Part shown: positions 25,948 to 34,996 of the stretch, piece after piece | How the letters are laid out: each line of letters opens with the position of its first letter | Position numbering within the stretch: the stretch's first letter is position 1 | Source of the DNA: Sinorhizobium fredii USDA 205 | GTDB lineage: Bacteria > Pseudomonadota > Alphaproteobacteria > Rhizobiales > Rhizobiaceae | Direction: 5' to 3' | Assembly (NCBI RefSeq): GCF_001461695.1 | Contig: NZ_AUTC01000055.1 | Location: forward strand, 62,001-126,000 | DNA: 64,000 nt | Position numbers and translations under genes: made by a program | Notes under the pieces: model-generated | Databases searched by the model: none | What the model was told of the DNA's origin: nothing | Seen by the model: the letters and a program-made list of their open reading frames with translations, nothing else

Positions 25948-26649
25948 ATGGCTCGGATAAAGCGTGTCCTGCTCTGGGCGTGGAAGGTTCTCACCACGCC
26001 GGCCGCAACCCTCAGCCTCGCCTTCCTGACGCTCGGCGGCTTCGTTGGCGGCGTCATGTTTTGGGGCGCTTTCAACACCGCATTGGAGCTCACCAATACG
26101 GAAACCTTCTGCGTCTCCTGCCATGAGATGCGGGCCAACGTCTATGAGGAACTGACGCGCACCATTCATTTCTCCAATCGCTCGGGTGTCAGGGCGTCCT
26201 GCCCGGACTGCCACGTGCCGCATGAATGGACGGACAAGATCGCCCGCAAGATGCAAGCCTCGAAGGAGGTCTGGGGCAAGATCTTCGGGACCATCAATAC
26301 CCGCGAGAAATTCCTCGACCACCGCCTCGAACTCGCCAAGCATGAATGGGCGAGGTTGAAGGCCAACGACAGCCTCGAGTGCCGCAACTGCCACTCGTCG
26401 GCGGCGATGGACCTTTCCAAGCAGACGCAGCGCGCCGCCGAGATCCACACCCGCTACCTGCTGCCGGGAAAGGCCACCTGCATCGACTGCCACAAGGGGA
26501 TTGCCCACGAACTGCCGAATATGCAGGGCGTCGAGCCTGGCTGGAAGCTGCCGCCGGAACTCGAGGGAGAGACGCTGCCGTCGACATCCGCCATCGACGA
26601 CCTCAAGCGGGCCATGAATGACATCCACAGGACAGCGTTTGAAAACTAG
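25948..26649 (+). CDS. napC: NapC, tetrahaem quinol dehydrogenase (NapC/NirT family)
   Basis: NapC takes electrons from ubiquinol in the inner membrane and feeds NapB. The 233-residue product has one N-terminal membrane helix ([20 protein letters not shown]) and four CxxCH motifs at 55-59, 85-89, 145-149 and 178-182. The GTG-like longer frame is not needed: the ATG at 25948 follows napB by three bases. It closes the napEFDABC operon. NapC depends on a reduced ubiquinone pool, which the ubi genes at the start of the window would supply anaerobically. Confidence 0.95.
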   Translation: MARIKRVLLWAWKVLTTPAATLSLAFLTLGGFVGGVMFWGAFNTALELTNTETFCVSCHEMRANVYEELTRTIHFSNRSGVRASCPDCHVPHEWTDKIARKMQASKEVWGKIFGTINTREKFLDHRLELAKHEWARLKANDSLECRNCHSSAAMDLSKQTQRAAEIHTRYLLPGKATCIDCHKGIAHELPNMQGVEPGWKLPPELEGETLPSTSAIDDLKRAMNDIHRTAFEN

Positions 26650-26715
26650 GCTCGGCACCTAAGGCGCGAGGCCTCTCGTCGGCGTCGACCACAGCCCCTT
26701 CGCTGAACTCCTACT

Positions 26716-28281
26716 TCAGGGATGGATTTCGGCCTCGCCTACAAGCTTCACGATCTCGAAGTCGGAGATCAGGATGTCGATCCGCACATGCCATGTACCG
26801 GGCAGGGGGATGAGGATCTGGTCTATGCGCCAATTCTCGCCCGCGGTTCGCCGCGCGGATCTGCGGATGGCTTCGACGCCAGCCGAGGGGTGCGCCAGAA
26901 CGAGCGTGACCTCCTTGGCATTCAAAGCCTCGAAGTCGCCGGTCGAAAGGTCGATGGATGCCTCGACCTGCCCCGCGCCTCGTGGCGAGAGCTGGACATT
27001 CGCCATGGCCTTGTCCGTGTGGATATGGACGACCGTCGGCTGGGCGGCGGCGAGCGCCAAAGCGCGCGGCGGCGGCGTGAAGCGCCATACGGCGACCACC
27101 CCGAAGATCAAGATGACGATCGCGGTTTCGGCGGCGACGGACAGCGCAAGGCGCCGCATTGCCGAAGGGTCCCGGTGCTCGGCCGGCTCTGTCCAACGCC
27201 AGCGATTCAAGGCGGCGAGGACGAAGACCAGGACGAGCAGAGCCAGTTTGACGAGAAACACCTCCCCATAGGCGGTCGTAAATAGTGCCAACGGTTCCTG
27301 GACCTGGACCACGCCCAACAGGAGACCGGTGACGATGAGGCAGCCGAGCAGTGGCGGGATTGTTCCGGAGAAGCGGCGAAGCATGCCGGTGGACGACGGC
27401 GTGCGGCGTGCGAGTGCCAACCCGAGTGGGACAAGCGCTCCTGCCCAGAACGCGACGGTCACTCCGTGAAGGAAAACTGCCGTCCGTGTTAGCCACAGCG
27501 GTTCCGCGACGCTGGCATGGCCGCTTAGCGCCAGCGCCAGACCTGTGCCCGTAAGTGCCGCGAGCGAAAGCAGGCGCCCGCGGCGGCCGTTCGCGACAAG
27601 CGCCAGGATCGCGATCACCGAGGCGAGCAAGGCGAAGACGGCGGTTCGACCAAAGCTCGTGTTCATCGCCGCTTGCCAGGTCGCCGCATCCGAAATGCGT
27701 TCGAATGGTACGCCAAGAGCGTCAAGTCCTTGGAAACCGACCGACAGCGCCGCTCCGACGAGCCCGATGCCGAGAAGCACGAGGCTTGCAAGCGACCCGG
27801 AGCGTTCGCTCCGCCCGAGCCACGTCACTGCAAACGCTCCGCCGATCCCGAGAACGAGGCCGAGATAGAGGGCGATCTTCGCCAACCAAACGGCTGTGCG
27901 GACCGGCCAATCGATCTGTCCCGCGGCTTCAGGTGATGTTGCGCTCGGCATTCCGATCGAAAAGACGACGGAGCCGCCGATCGGATGGCCGTCTTCGGAG
28001 ATCACGCGCCAGCTCAGCACATGTGTGCCCTGGGCGAGATCGTGCGGAGAGCCGACGTCGAGCCTACGGTCGCGCAGCACGAAACGCTCGAGGCTGGTGC
28101 TCGAACCGTCCGGCTTGACCAGTCTGAGTGCAAGCGGCGAGACGGGCTCGCTGAACGTCATGGAGAACGTCGCAGGCGCCTCGGTGAGCACTGCATTGTC
28201 GACCGGGCTGGTCTCCACGAGCGAAGCATGGGCGAAGGCGGCAACAGCGAACCAGAACCAGGCGGAGCAGGCCAGTATCAT
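26716..28281 (-). CDS. CopC-CopD fusion protein (copper uptake, YcnJ-like)
   Basis: This family couples a periplasmic CopC copper-binding domain to a CopD membrane domain and is linked to copper import or handling. The product (521 residues from the ATG at 28281) has a signal peptide ending AAFAHA. The mature His1 (HASLVETSPVDNAV) is the CopC amino-terminal copper ligand, and the CopC domain runs to about 115 with DGHPIGGSVVFSI. Eight or more membrane helices follow, then a C-terminal soluble domain of about 95 residues. The frame is open upstream to 28488 but overlaps the DUF1775 gene. No strong ribosome site marks the start, so the exact N-terminus is uncertain. Confidence 0.85.
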   Translation of the reverse strand: MILACSAWFWFAVAAFAHASLVETSPVDNAVLTEAPATFSMTFSEPVSPLALRLVKPDGSSTSLERFVLRDRRLDVGSPHDLAQGTHVLSWRVISEDGHPIGGSVVFSIGMPSATSPEAAGQIDWPVRTAVWLAKIALYLGLVLGIGGAFAVTWLGRSERSGSLASLVLLGIGLVGAALSVGFQGLDALGVPFERISDAATWQAAMNTSFGRTAVFALLASVIAILALVANGRRGRLLSLAALTGTGLALALSGHASVAEPLWLTRTAVFLHGVTVAFWAGALVPLGLALARRTPSSTGMLRRFSGTIPPLLGCLIVTGLLLGVVQVQEPLALFTTAYGEVFLVKLALLVLVFVLAALNRWRWTEPAEHRDPSAMRRLALSVAAETAIVILIFGVVAVWRFTPPPRALALAAAQPTVVHIHTDKAMANVQLSPRGAGQVEASIDLSTGDFEALNAKEVTLVLAHPSAGVEAIRRSARRTAGENWRIDQILIPLPGTWHVRIDILISDFEIVKLVGEAEIHP

Positions 28282-28370
28282 GGTGGTCGCGATGCGAGCC
28301 GGGGGAGGTCGGTGTCCGTCAAAGTGTGGCTTGCGCGCCGCGAGGCGCGCTTCGATTCTCCTCTCGCTGT

Positions 28371-28901
28371 TCAGTGTCCACCCGCCTTTTCGAGCAGCTT
28401 CAGCCCGGGAGCCGGAAATTCGAGGTCGTCGCTGCTCTGGGCTTCGGCCGGAATCTCGATCCACCGTTCGACCGCTCCCGCCGGGCATTCCTGCACGATC
28501 GGGAAATAGAGCATCTTGCCCACCGGCAGGTCCGGCGTCAGGTAGACGCGCACCACGAACTCGTCATACTCGTCGTCTGCCAGGTTGCCGCCCTTCCAAA
28601 GCACTTCCTTGACGCCCTCCTTCGTTGGCGTGCCGTGATAGTCGTAGGCCTTCGCATAGGCACCGGTGACCTTTTCCAGGCTCCAGCCGGACTTCGGCAT
28701 CGGTTTCACGGCGATGACACCTTCCGGAATCTGGACGCGGACCACGTTGGTCGGCTTGCCGTCGCAACCATGCGGCACGCGGAAGACGGCTTTGTGGCTC
28801 GCACCGACGGGGGCCTCTTGCGCTTCAAGGGTCGTGTGAGCGATCGCCGCTCCCGCACCGAGGGCGACCAGGGCGGCGGCCATGGATAGTTTCTTAAGCA
28901 T
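28371..28901 (-). CDS. DUF1775 (YcnI-like) periplasmic copper-binding protein
   Basis: YcnI proteins bind Cu(II) through their mature N-terminal His and a nearby Trp and are thought to be copper chaperones next to YcnJ. The 176-residue precursor has a signal peptide cut at AIA, leaving His22 as residue 1 (HTTLEAQEAPVGASHKAVFR). It contains PHGCDGKPT and the Trp-bearing GWSLEKV segment. Ribosome site GGAG lies eight bases before the ATG. It is followed by the CopC-CopD fusion on the same strand and preceded by a DUF2946-like gene, a usual copper cassette. Confidence 0.9.
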   Translation of the reverse strand: MLKKLSMAAALVALGAGAAIAHTTLEAQEAPVGASHKAVFRVPHGCDGKPTNVVRVQIPEGVIAVKPMPKSGWSLEKVTGAYAKAYDYHGTPTKEGVKEVLWKGGNLADDEYDEFVVRVYLTPDLPVGKMLYFPIVQECPAGAVERWIEIPAEAQSSDDLEFPAPGLKLLEKAGGH

Positions 28902-29070
28902 TGGAGTTTCTCCTTATTGGGCACCGGTTTGCAGCCGGCGACGTTTCGTGCGGATCAGCGTCGCTGTTCCGGTAAAATTGTCGAAGCGGTTGGATGCGCG
29001 ATCGTGCGTGCCGCCCCCAGTTGGCTGAATGCGAAGGGCAAAAGGCAGGGGCGAGAGGCACGCAGATGCT

Positions 29071-29448
29071 TCAAGCGGCCAGCGGCGGGGCCCGGGCGCT
29101 GCCCGGATTGTGCTCGCTCTTGCGGACGAGAAACCCGCAATGCGAGGTCAACGCAGTCCGCGAAGACGGCGGTGGCGCAAGGAGCGATGCACCCTCGGAA
29201 GGCGTGGCCGGCAGCGGCGGCGACATGCAGCATCCGGGAGTGCAGCATTCGGGCGGCCGGTTGCGATCGCCGCCGTGTTCGGTGTCGGAATGGTTTGCGC
29301 CGGTAATGCAGAGCGGATTGCCGACTGAATCGAATTGCCGGAGATCCGGCCGCGGGCCGGCGGACGCGGCGGCAACGGATTGGAGGACGAGCATCAAGAC
29401 GGCAACCAGTGCCAATCCCTGCCTCGATCCGATCCGTCGTCTCGCCAT
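29071..29448 (-). CDS. DUF2946-like secreted protein, Cys-rich
   Basis: The 125-residue product has a signal-like hydrophobic start (GLALVAVLMLVLQSVAAASA) and a cysteine cluster ECCTPGCCM near residue 69, followed by a Pro/Ala/Ser-rich tail with HCGFLVRKSEH. This layout recalls DUF2946 proteins, which sit beside copper-uptake genes and are assumed to bind copper. AGGGAA lies seven bases before the ATG. It is the first gene of the leftward copper group; a gap of about 170 bases separates it from the DUF1775 gene. Confidence 0.68.
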   Translation of the reverse strand: MARRRIGSRQGLALVAVLMLVLQSVAAASAGPRPDLRQFDSVGNPLCITGANHSDTEHGGDRNRPPECCTPGCCMSPPLPATPSEGASLLAPPPSSRTALTSHCGFLVRKSEHNPGSARAPPLAA

Positions 29449-29697
29449 CCGTCGATTCCCTATCGGGCTCTCCGATCATCCACGGGTTGGCAGATAGCCC
29501 GGACGCCACCGCCCGTCCTTGTTCCAGATCAACCATCCCTGCCGGCGGTTGAGATAGGAAGCTGCCGCAGCGCAGTCGGATGCGTTTCCGGATCGGCGCG
29601 GCGATCGCCGTCCTGTCGCATTGACAGATAAACTGCGACCACCACAGGATGCGGAGCAACGCTCCGTCAGGTTCATGCCCCGACAAGGAGAAATCGG

Positions 29698-30072
29698 TTG
29701 AACCTTTCCATGCGCCTTGTTCTTCTCGGGTTCGGTTGGGTCATGGTCGGCATCGGCGTGGCGGGCATATTCCTGCCGCTTCTGCCGACGACCCCCTTCC
29801 TGCTTTTGGCCGCCTGGCTCTTTGCGCGATCGTCTCCGCGACTTGAACGATGGCTGTTCGATCATCCCTTGTTCGGGCGGCCACTGCGCGACTGGCAAGA
29901 GGATGGTGCGATTTCCCGGGGCGCGCAGATATGTGCGTTGTCGCTGATGGCGCTTGGCTTCGCAATCTTCTGGCTCCGCCTACAACCCTCGATGCTCACA
30001 GCATCCGTCATCGCGGCGATCATGCTCGCCGTCGGCGTGTTCATTGCCTCCCGTCCTGAGCCGCGGCAGTAA
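29698..30072 (+). CDS. DUF454 (YbaN-like) inner-membrane protein
   Basis: The 124-residue product has three to four hydrophobic segments and the family signature GIFLPLLPTTPFLLLAAWLFARSSPRL, with HPLFGRPLRDWQEDGAI after it. DUF454 proteins are widespread and their function is unknown; in rhizobia they often lie near haem or anaerobic-regulator genes. I place the start at TTG 29698 because AAGGAG is seven bases upstream; the ATG at 29710 would have no good site. It faces away from the copper group; the 249-base gap between them shows no gene or FNR-type site. Confidence 0.88.
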   Translation: MNLSMRLVLLGFGWVMVGIGVAGIFLPLLPTTPFLLLAAWLFARSSPRLERWLFDHPLFGRPLRDWQEDGAISRGAQICALSLMALGFAIFWLRLQPSMLTASVIAAIMLAVGVFIASRPEPRQ

Positions 30073-30221
30073 TGGTCCGGGTCCGACCCGAGCCGCTGCC
30101 GGAAGCAGCGTTCCACAGGTAACACGTAAGGCGCGTACTCCATGCAACAATATACTGGGCCGATCCGACCCCTCGACTGATGTGGCCGGGCGGCTGGCAT
30201 TCGCAACCACGGGAGGAAGCC

Positions 30222-31304
30222 ATGCAAATAGCTGACCACATTGAACGCACGAGAACGGATCGGTCGGCGCCCGAAGTCCTGGATCGGCTTCAGGCGATCT
30301 ATCAACGTCGCCAGAAGGAGGAATGGCGCGCAACGGTGGATCGGCTGGATGCGCTGCGCCAGTCGTTCGGGGAAGAGCGGCGGCAGATCTTTCCGCCCGC
30401 GCTGCGCGACAGGATCGCCAGCGCTGCAAGGGGCGGAAGACGGGATGATCCCCGCGGGCCCGGTCTACGCTACAAGTCGCTGATCGAAGCCAGAAATGCC
30501 GAGGTTGACCTGAAGGCGGTCAAGGGGCTGCACGACCGTGCCTATGACAAGTTTGGTCAGTTGGTGAATGGCTACAGTGCCTTTCATTTTCATGAATCGG
30601 TGGTCGGAAGCCTCGCCGATGCCTTGGTTCAGCCGCCGATCGTGTACGCCCCGCCCGATCCCGACAAGGAAAAGCTGTTCTACCCGCATTTCGGCGGCTG
30701 CTGGGACCGGCTTGATCAGAACCAGGCGACCGGCGACGGAGCGATCGTCGAGAACCGTTCCTATCTGGATTGCGCCGCCCGCATGGGATCCAAGCTGGTC
30801 GCCCGGAACGATGACGCGTCCGACGTGGACCTGCTTTGCGCCTACCGGGAAAACGGCTATCTCGTCCCCTTCAAGACGCTTCGCACCGGCATACTCCAGG
30901 TCAAGGCCGATCTGTCGGCCCTCATTTGCCGCCATCATATTTCGACCTATGACGAGTTCGGCTGGTCCGACTTCCACGCCACGACGCGCGGCAGGCTCGT
31001 GATGGCCGTGTTCTGGAACTGGGATGACGTCGATCCAGCCAACGAGGTGAGCAACCAGTGGTTCATCTCGGGTCTCGACTGCCGCGGCGACGGCGAAAGC
31101 TTCCCCGGTACGAGCGTTCAGGCGGTTCCCGGTGAAAGACGAATCATCAACCTGTTCACCGAGATGGCCTTCCCGGCCGGCCGCGAACTCTGGGTCTATG
31201 TCGGCGTTGCCGATCGTATCTGGGCCCTGCTCAACGACGTCAGCATCGATATCTCGATCGACTCGGCCTGGCTGCTGAACTCGCTGGCAATTCGTTCGAT
31301 CTGA
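30222..31304 (+). CDS. Hypothetical protein of 360 residues, family not recognised
   Basis: The ATG at 30222 has GGGAGG seven bases upstream. The first 120 residues are highly charged and helical (IYQRRQKEEWRATVDRLDAL). The rest looks like a compact beta-rich domain with many aromatic residues (YPHFGGCWDRLDQNQATGDG; SDFHATTRGRLVMAVFWNWD). No signal peptide, membrane segment or catalytic motif is visible. Codon use resembles its neighbours. It lies between the denitrification block and tRNA-Pro, so it may be island cargo. I cannot assign a function. Confidence 0.75.
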   Translation: MQIADHIERTRTDRSAPEVLDRLQAIYQRRQKEEWRATVDRLDALRQSFGEERRQIFPPALRDRIASAARGGRRDDPRGPGLRYKSLIEARNAEVDLKAVKGLHDRAYDKFGQLVNGYSAFHFHESVVGSLADALVQPPIVYAPPDPDKEKLFYPHFGGCWDRLDQNQATGDGAIVENRSYLDCAARMGSKLVARNDDASDVDLLCAYRENGYLVPFKTLRTGILQVKADLSALICRHHISTYDEFGWSDFHATTRGRLVMAVFWNWDDVDPANEVSNQWFISGLDCRGDGESFPGTSVQAVPGERRIINLFTEMAFPAGRELWVYVGVADRIWALLNDVSIDISIDSAWLLNSLAIRSI

Positions 31305-31375
31305 AATGAACGACACAGTGGAAATCCGCCCCCTGTGGCGGGAACAGAATAAGCCTTGTTTTTCAAGGAATTAAA

Positions 31376-31452
<77 letters not shown>

Positions 31453-31645
31453 ACCCGCTTTTTTACAAGCCCGCTCTCCTTAGTCGGAACATAGGAAGGG
31501 CGCAAGGGGAAAATGGATTTTCGGCCGCCCTTCCGCAGCTTTGAGGAAGGCGGTGTGACGCCGGACGCCCGGAGCGAACGGTTTTGTGATTTGGTGGGCG
31601 GCAGAGGCGAAGCTACACTACGCCTGCAACAACAGGAGAAGCCCT

Positions 31646-31861
31646 ATGAAGCGCATCCTCGTACTTGCAGCCGCCCTCGCGCTTTCCGCGACGGCAGCAA
31701 CAGCCGCGTGTCTCGGCCACAACGACACCACGGCCTCGGCGGATCCGGTAAACAGGGAGATCACCACGGCCAGCGTGACGAAGACCGAACAGTCCAAGCC
31801 GGCCGACGAGCTTCTCCTGCAGCAGAAGCTGCAGCAAGAAGAAGCAACCGCCGAAGACTAA
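31646..31861 (+). CDS. Small secreted hypothetical protein
   Basis: The 71-residue product starts MKRILVLAAALALSATAATA with a clear signal peptide, probably cut before ACLGHND. The mature part of about 51 residues is polar, ends in a Gln/Glu-rich helix (ELLLQQKLQQEEATAED), and has one Cys near its new N-terminus. ACAGGAG precedes the ATG. I do not know a named family. It sits between tRNA-Pro and a dispersed repeat. Confidence 0.7.
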   Translation: MKRILVLAAALALSATAATAACLGHNDTTASADPVNREITTASVTKTEQSKPADELLLQQKLQQEEATAED

Positions 31862-31929
31862 GCCAGGAGAGCGGCGAATGCGGGCCTCGCCGGGCGCTCT
31901 ATGGCGCCTTCGAGGCCCGATTTCCGAGC

Positions 31930-32030
31930 CACAGCGCCGCGCGCCTTATCAGGCGCGCAAAGGTCGCTGTAGCACTTTGAATTACTGCATGTCTCCTTAA
32001 ATCGAGGTCGATTTAAGGAGACATGCAGTA
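31930..32030. repeat. Dispersed palindromic repeat, copy 1
   Basis: About 100 bases hold two palindromes. The first is GCGCGCC...GGCGCGC. The second (31983-32030) is a perfect inverted repeat with 23-base arms around a GG centre, beginning TACTGCATGTCTCC. A reverse-complement copy is at 51666-51771. Elements of this kind are frequent between genes in Sinorhizobium; a role is not established. Confidence 0.85.
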
Positions 32031-32128
32031 GACCCGATCATCCCTCTGCCGAGGACGCTTTGGTGCCTCACCGCTGCGGCGCTGTGCGAGCGAACGGCTT
32101 CTACTGGTTTCCTTGTCGACAGGCGGCT

Positions 32129-33379
32129 TCAACGCAAGGCGAGCCTTTCGGCACGAACCTGCCGCCGATTGCGGTATTCGAGCGCGGCGCATCCCCAGAC
32201 AATGCCGAGCAGCATGTAGAAATGCCGCCAGTGATCGGTGTCGATGACATTGCCGATCCCGACATGGCCGACGAGTGTCACCCAGGCGATCATCAGATAT
32301 GGCTGCCAGGGCCGGTCGAGCAGCAGAAGCCGGAAGCCGACCGTAAGCGTCCAGACGATGAGCGTCACATAAGTGACGAAGCCCACCCAGCCATAGGAGG
32401 TCAGGCTCTTCAGCCACACGTTGTGCTCGTCTTCCAAGAAGATCGTGCCGAACGTCAGCGGGCCGATGCCGAGCGGCCTTTCCATCGCCATCAGAAAGCC
32501 GATCCGGTGCCGGTCGAAACGCCCCAGGTGCCCGCCGTCGTAATCCTGCACCAGTTGGGAGCGGCTTGAAAAGAGCGTCGCCACCTGCTCCGATTGCAGG
32601 GCGACGGCAAGTGCCGCCATGACGAAGAGGGCGCCGCAGAGTGCGAGCACGAGTATTCTCAGCCGGAACAGGCCGCTCCGCTCCTTGAGGAGCATGACGA
32701 ACACCAGCGCGACGACGCAAAAGAGATTGAGCGCCCAGGCCGCTCGGGAGAAGGAGAGGAAGACGCCGAGGGTCAAGACAATAAGACCGGCGATTTTCAA
32801 CGGAGCACGCCGGATCGGCTGCGTCAGCAGGCCGTGCACCAGATAGAGCACCGGCGCGACGAGAAACGGCCCGAAGACGTTCGGATCCTGGAACGCTCCC
32901 TTGGCGCGGTCATAAAGGGTGAAGTTAGCCGCACCCGGTATCGCACCGAAATAGCCGAGAATGCCGAGAAGGGCGGTGATGACGGCAGCCGAGACCCAGG
33001 CGTTGAAGATGAGCCGCAGTCGCTGGTGGCGGTCTTCGATGATCGCGGCGAAGAAGACTGCTGTCAGGACCAGGAAGCCGGAGACTGCCATGTACATCGG
33101 TGCAGTGCCGAGTTCGGCCATCACCGTCAGCGACAGGATGCCGCCGACCATGAAAAGGATGAGCAGGGCGAGCAGGGGGGCAATGGCGCGCGAAATCTTC
33201 AGCCCGAAGAGCGACCAGAGGCCGATGAGGCCCGCCATGAAGACTTCATATGGAGCGGGCTCTGCGATGACGAAGCCCGACAGGAAAACGCCGGCGGCGA
33301 CGAGGCCCGAACCGATGATCGAAACCGCGGCGAGCTGTGGCCGAACGATGGCGACCTGGGAGGCGTCAGCGGAGATCAA
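32129..33379 (-). CDS. Polysaccharide polymerase/O-antigen ligase-like membrane protein (Wzy/WaaL family)
   Basis: Members of this family join or ligate lipid-linked sugar repeats on the periplasmic side. The 416-residue product has ten or more membrane helices and the typical large periplasmic loop with DRAKGAFQDPNVFGPFL and later EDEHNVWLKSLTSYGWVGF, which fits the Wzy_C pattern. Start is a TTG overlapping the stop of the sugar transferase gene upstream, so the two are translationally coupled. It is last in a leftward cluster with a glycosyltransferase and an export lipoprotein. Confidence 0.85.
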   Translation of the reverse strand: MISADASQVAIVRPQLAAVSIIGSGLVAAGVFLSGFVIAEPAPYEVFMAGLIGLWSLFGLKISRAIAPLLALLILFMVGGILSLTVMAELGTAPMYMAVSGFLVLTAVFFAAIIEDRHQRLRLIFNAWVSAAVITALLGILGYFGAIPGAANFTLYDRAKGAFQDPNVFGPFLVAPVLYLVHGLLTQPIRRAPLKIAGLIVLTLGVFLSFSRAAWALNLFCVVALVFVMLLKERSGLFRLRILVLALCGALFVMAALAVALQSEQVATLFSSRSQLVQDYDGGHLGRFDRHRIGFLMAMERPLGIGPLTFGTIFLEDEHNVWLKSLTSYGWVGFVTYVTLIVWTLTVGFRLLLLDRPWQPYLMIAWVTLVGHVGIGNVIDTDHWRHFYMLLGIVWGCAALEYRNRRQVRAERLALR

Positions 33380-34938
33380 TAGGCGTTTTCCGTATTGAGC
33401 AGCCGGATCGGCGTCAGAAACAGAATCTTGAGGTCGAGAAGCAGCGACCAGTTCTCGATGTAGTAGAGGTCGAAGGCGGTGCGGAAGCGGATCTTCTCGT
33501 CATTGTCGATCTCACCGCGCCAGCCGTTGATCTGCGCCCAGCCGGTGACGCCGGGCTTGACCCGGTGGCGGGCGAAATAGCCCTCTACGACATCCGAATA
33601 GGTGCGGTTGTGCGTTTGGGCGAGGACGGCATGCGGGCGCGGTCCGACAAGCGAGAGCTCGCCCTTCAGCACGTTGAAGAGCTGCGGCAGCTCGTCGACC
33701 GAGGACTTGCGCAGGAAGCGGCCGACCGGCGTGACGCGGGGATCCCTCTTGGTTACCGCATTGCAGGCGGTCGGATCGCTCATATGCGTATACATCGACC
33801 GGAACTTGTAGACTTCGATGATCTCGTTGTTGAAGCCGTGGCGGTGTTGCTTGAAGATGATCGGGCCGGGAGAGGTGAGCTTGACCGCCATCGCGGCGAT
33901 CAGCATCACGGGCCAGAGCAGGGCGAGCGCCACGACGCTGAAGAAGACGTCGAAGCATCGTTTGGCGACGGAATCCCAATCGGCGATCGGCTTGTCGAAA
34001 ATGTCGAGCATCGGCACCTGGCCGACATGGGAGTAGCTGCGAGGCCGAAAGCGCAGATTGTTGGCATGGGCGGCGAGACGAATGTCGACCGGCAGCACCC
34101 AGAGCTTCCTCAGAAGTTCGAGAATGCGCTTCTCAGCCGTCAAAGGCAGCGAGAAGATCAGCATGTCGATCCGGGCGAGCCGCGCGAACTCCACGAGCTC
34201 GTCGACGGTCCCGAGCTTGGGGTAGCCGGCAATCACATGTGGCGAGCGCCGCTCGTCGCGGTCGTCGAAAATGCCGCAAATGCGGATGTCGTTGTCCGGC
34301 TGGTGCTCGATGGTGCGGATCAGGTCTCTTGCCGGAGTGCCGCCGCCGACGATCACCGCACGGCGCTCCATGGTGCCGTTTCGCGACCAATGCCGGATCG
34401 AGTAGGCGATGAAGGCACGTTCGGCGACGAGAAAGAGCGCACCGGCGACGAACCAACCGCCAACCCAGACGCGCGAATAGAGATGTCCAGATTTCAGGAA
34501 GAAAAGAACGAGCGCGATGGTACCGAAGGTCGCCACCCAGGCGGCCAGAACGCGCGGCGTCATCCGCAGCCAGGCCCTGAGCGCCGGCACCTGGTAGGTG
34601 TCGGCGATCTGCATGGCGATCACGGCGAGCGCTGAGCCGAAGGCGAGGATGGCGAGGTAGACAGGCAAGTCCTGAAGCGTCGGACGGACATATTGCGTAT
34701 TGATGGCATAGCCGATCGCAAAGAGGGCGCAGAGATCGAGCAGCCGGATGAGGCCGGTGATCATCGACGGAGTATAGGTATCGGCCTGGAACTGGAGTGC
34801 GATCTGGCGGGCCAGCGGATTGAGCGGCGTCAGCCTCTTGTCGGCCTCTTTTCGGTCGGGAGACGTCGTTCCGATCTCGGAGACCTTCTTGCGAAGCGCC
34901 TTGGTATCGAAGGTCTCGGGCCTGTCAAACTGGTTCAT
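33376..34938 (-). CDS. Undecaprenyl-phosphate sugar phosphotransferase (ExoY/WcaJ-like, polyprenyl GT)
   Basis: Such enzymes start surface polysaccharide synthesis by placing the first sugar phosphate on undecaprenyl phosphate. The 520-residue product has four N-terminal membrane helices, a CoA-binding-like central domain (RRAVIVGGGTPARDLIRTIE), a fifth helix, and the C-terminal catalytic domain with KRCFDVFFSVVALALLWPVM, YKFRSMYTHM, SSVDELPQLFNVLKGELSLV and GPRPH. Length and layout fit WcaJ/WbaP-type proteins rather than the short ExoY. The ATG at 34938 is preferred over an upstream in-frame start because of its position relative to the gene before it. Confidence 0.92.
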   Translation of the reverse strand: MNQFDRPETFDTKALRKKVSEIGTTSPDRKEADKRLTPLNPLARQIALQFQADTYTPSMITGLIRLLDLCALFAIGYAINTQYVRPTLQDLPVYLAILAFGSALAVIAMQIADTYQVPALRAWLRMTPRVLAAWVATFGTIALVLFFLKSGHLYSRVWVGGWFVAGALFLVAERAFIAYSIRHWSRNGTMERRAVIVGGGTPARDLIRTIEHQPDNDIRICGIFDDRDERRSPHVIAGYPKLGTVDELVEFARLARIDMLIFSLPLTAEKRILELLRKLWVLPVDIRLAAHANNLRFRPRSYSHVGQVPMLDIFDKPIADWDSVAKRCFDVFFSVVALALLWPVMLIAAMAVKLTSPGPIIFKQHRHGFNNEIIEVYKFRSMYTHMSDPTACNAVTKRDPRVTPVGRFLRKSSVDELPQLFNVLKGELSLVGPRPHAVLAQTHNRTYSDVVEGYFARHRVKPGVTGWAQINGWRGEIDNDEKIRFRTAFDLYYIENWSLLLDLKILFLTPIRLLNTENAY

Positions 34939-34996
34939 GGTGGCTTTCCGGAGCGCTGTCCCGAAGTCCGGATAGCAGAAAGCCACTAAGAAACGC

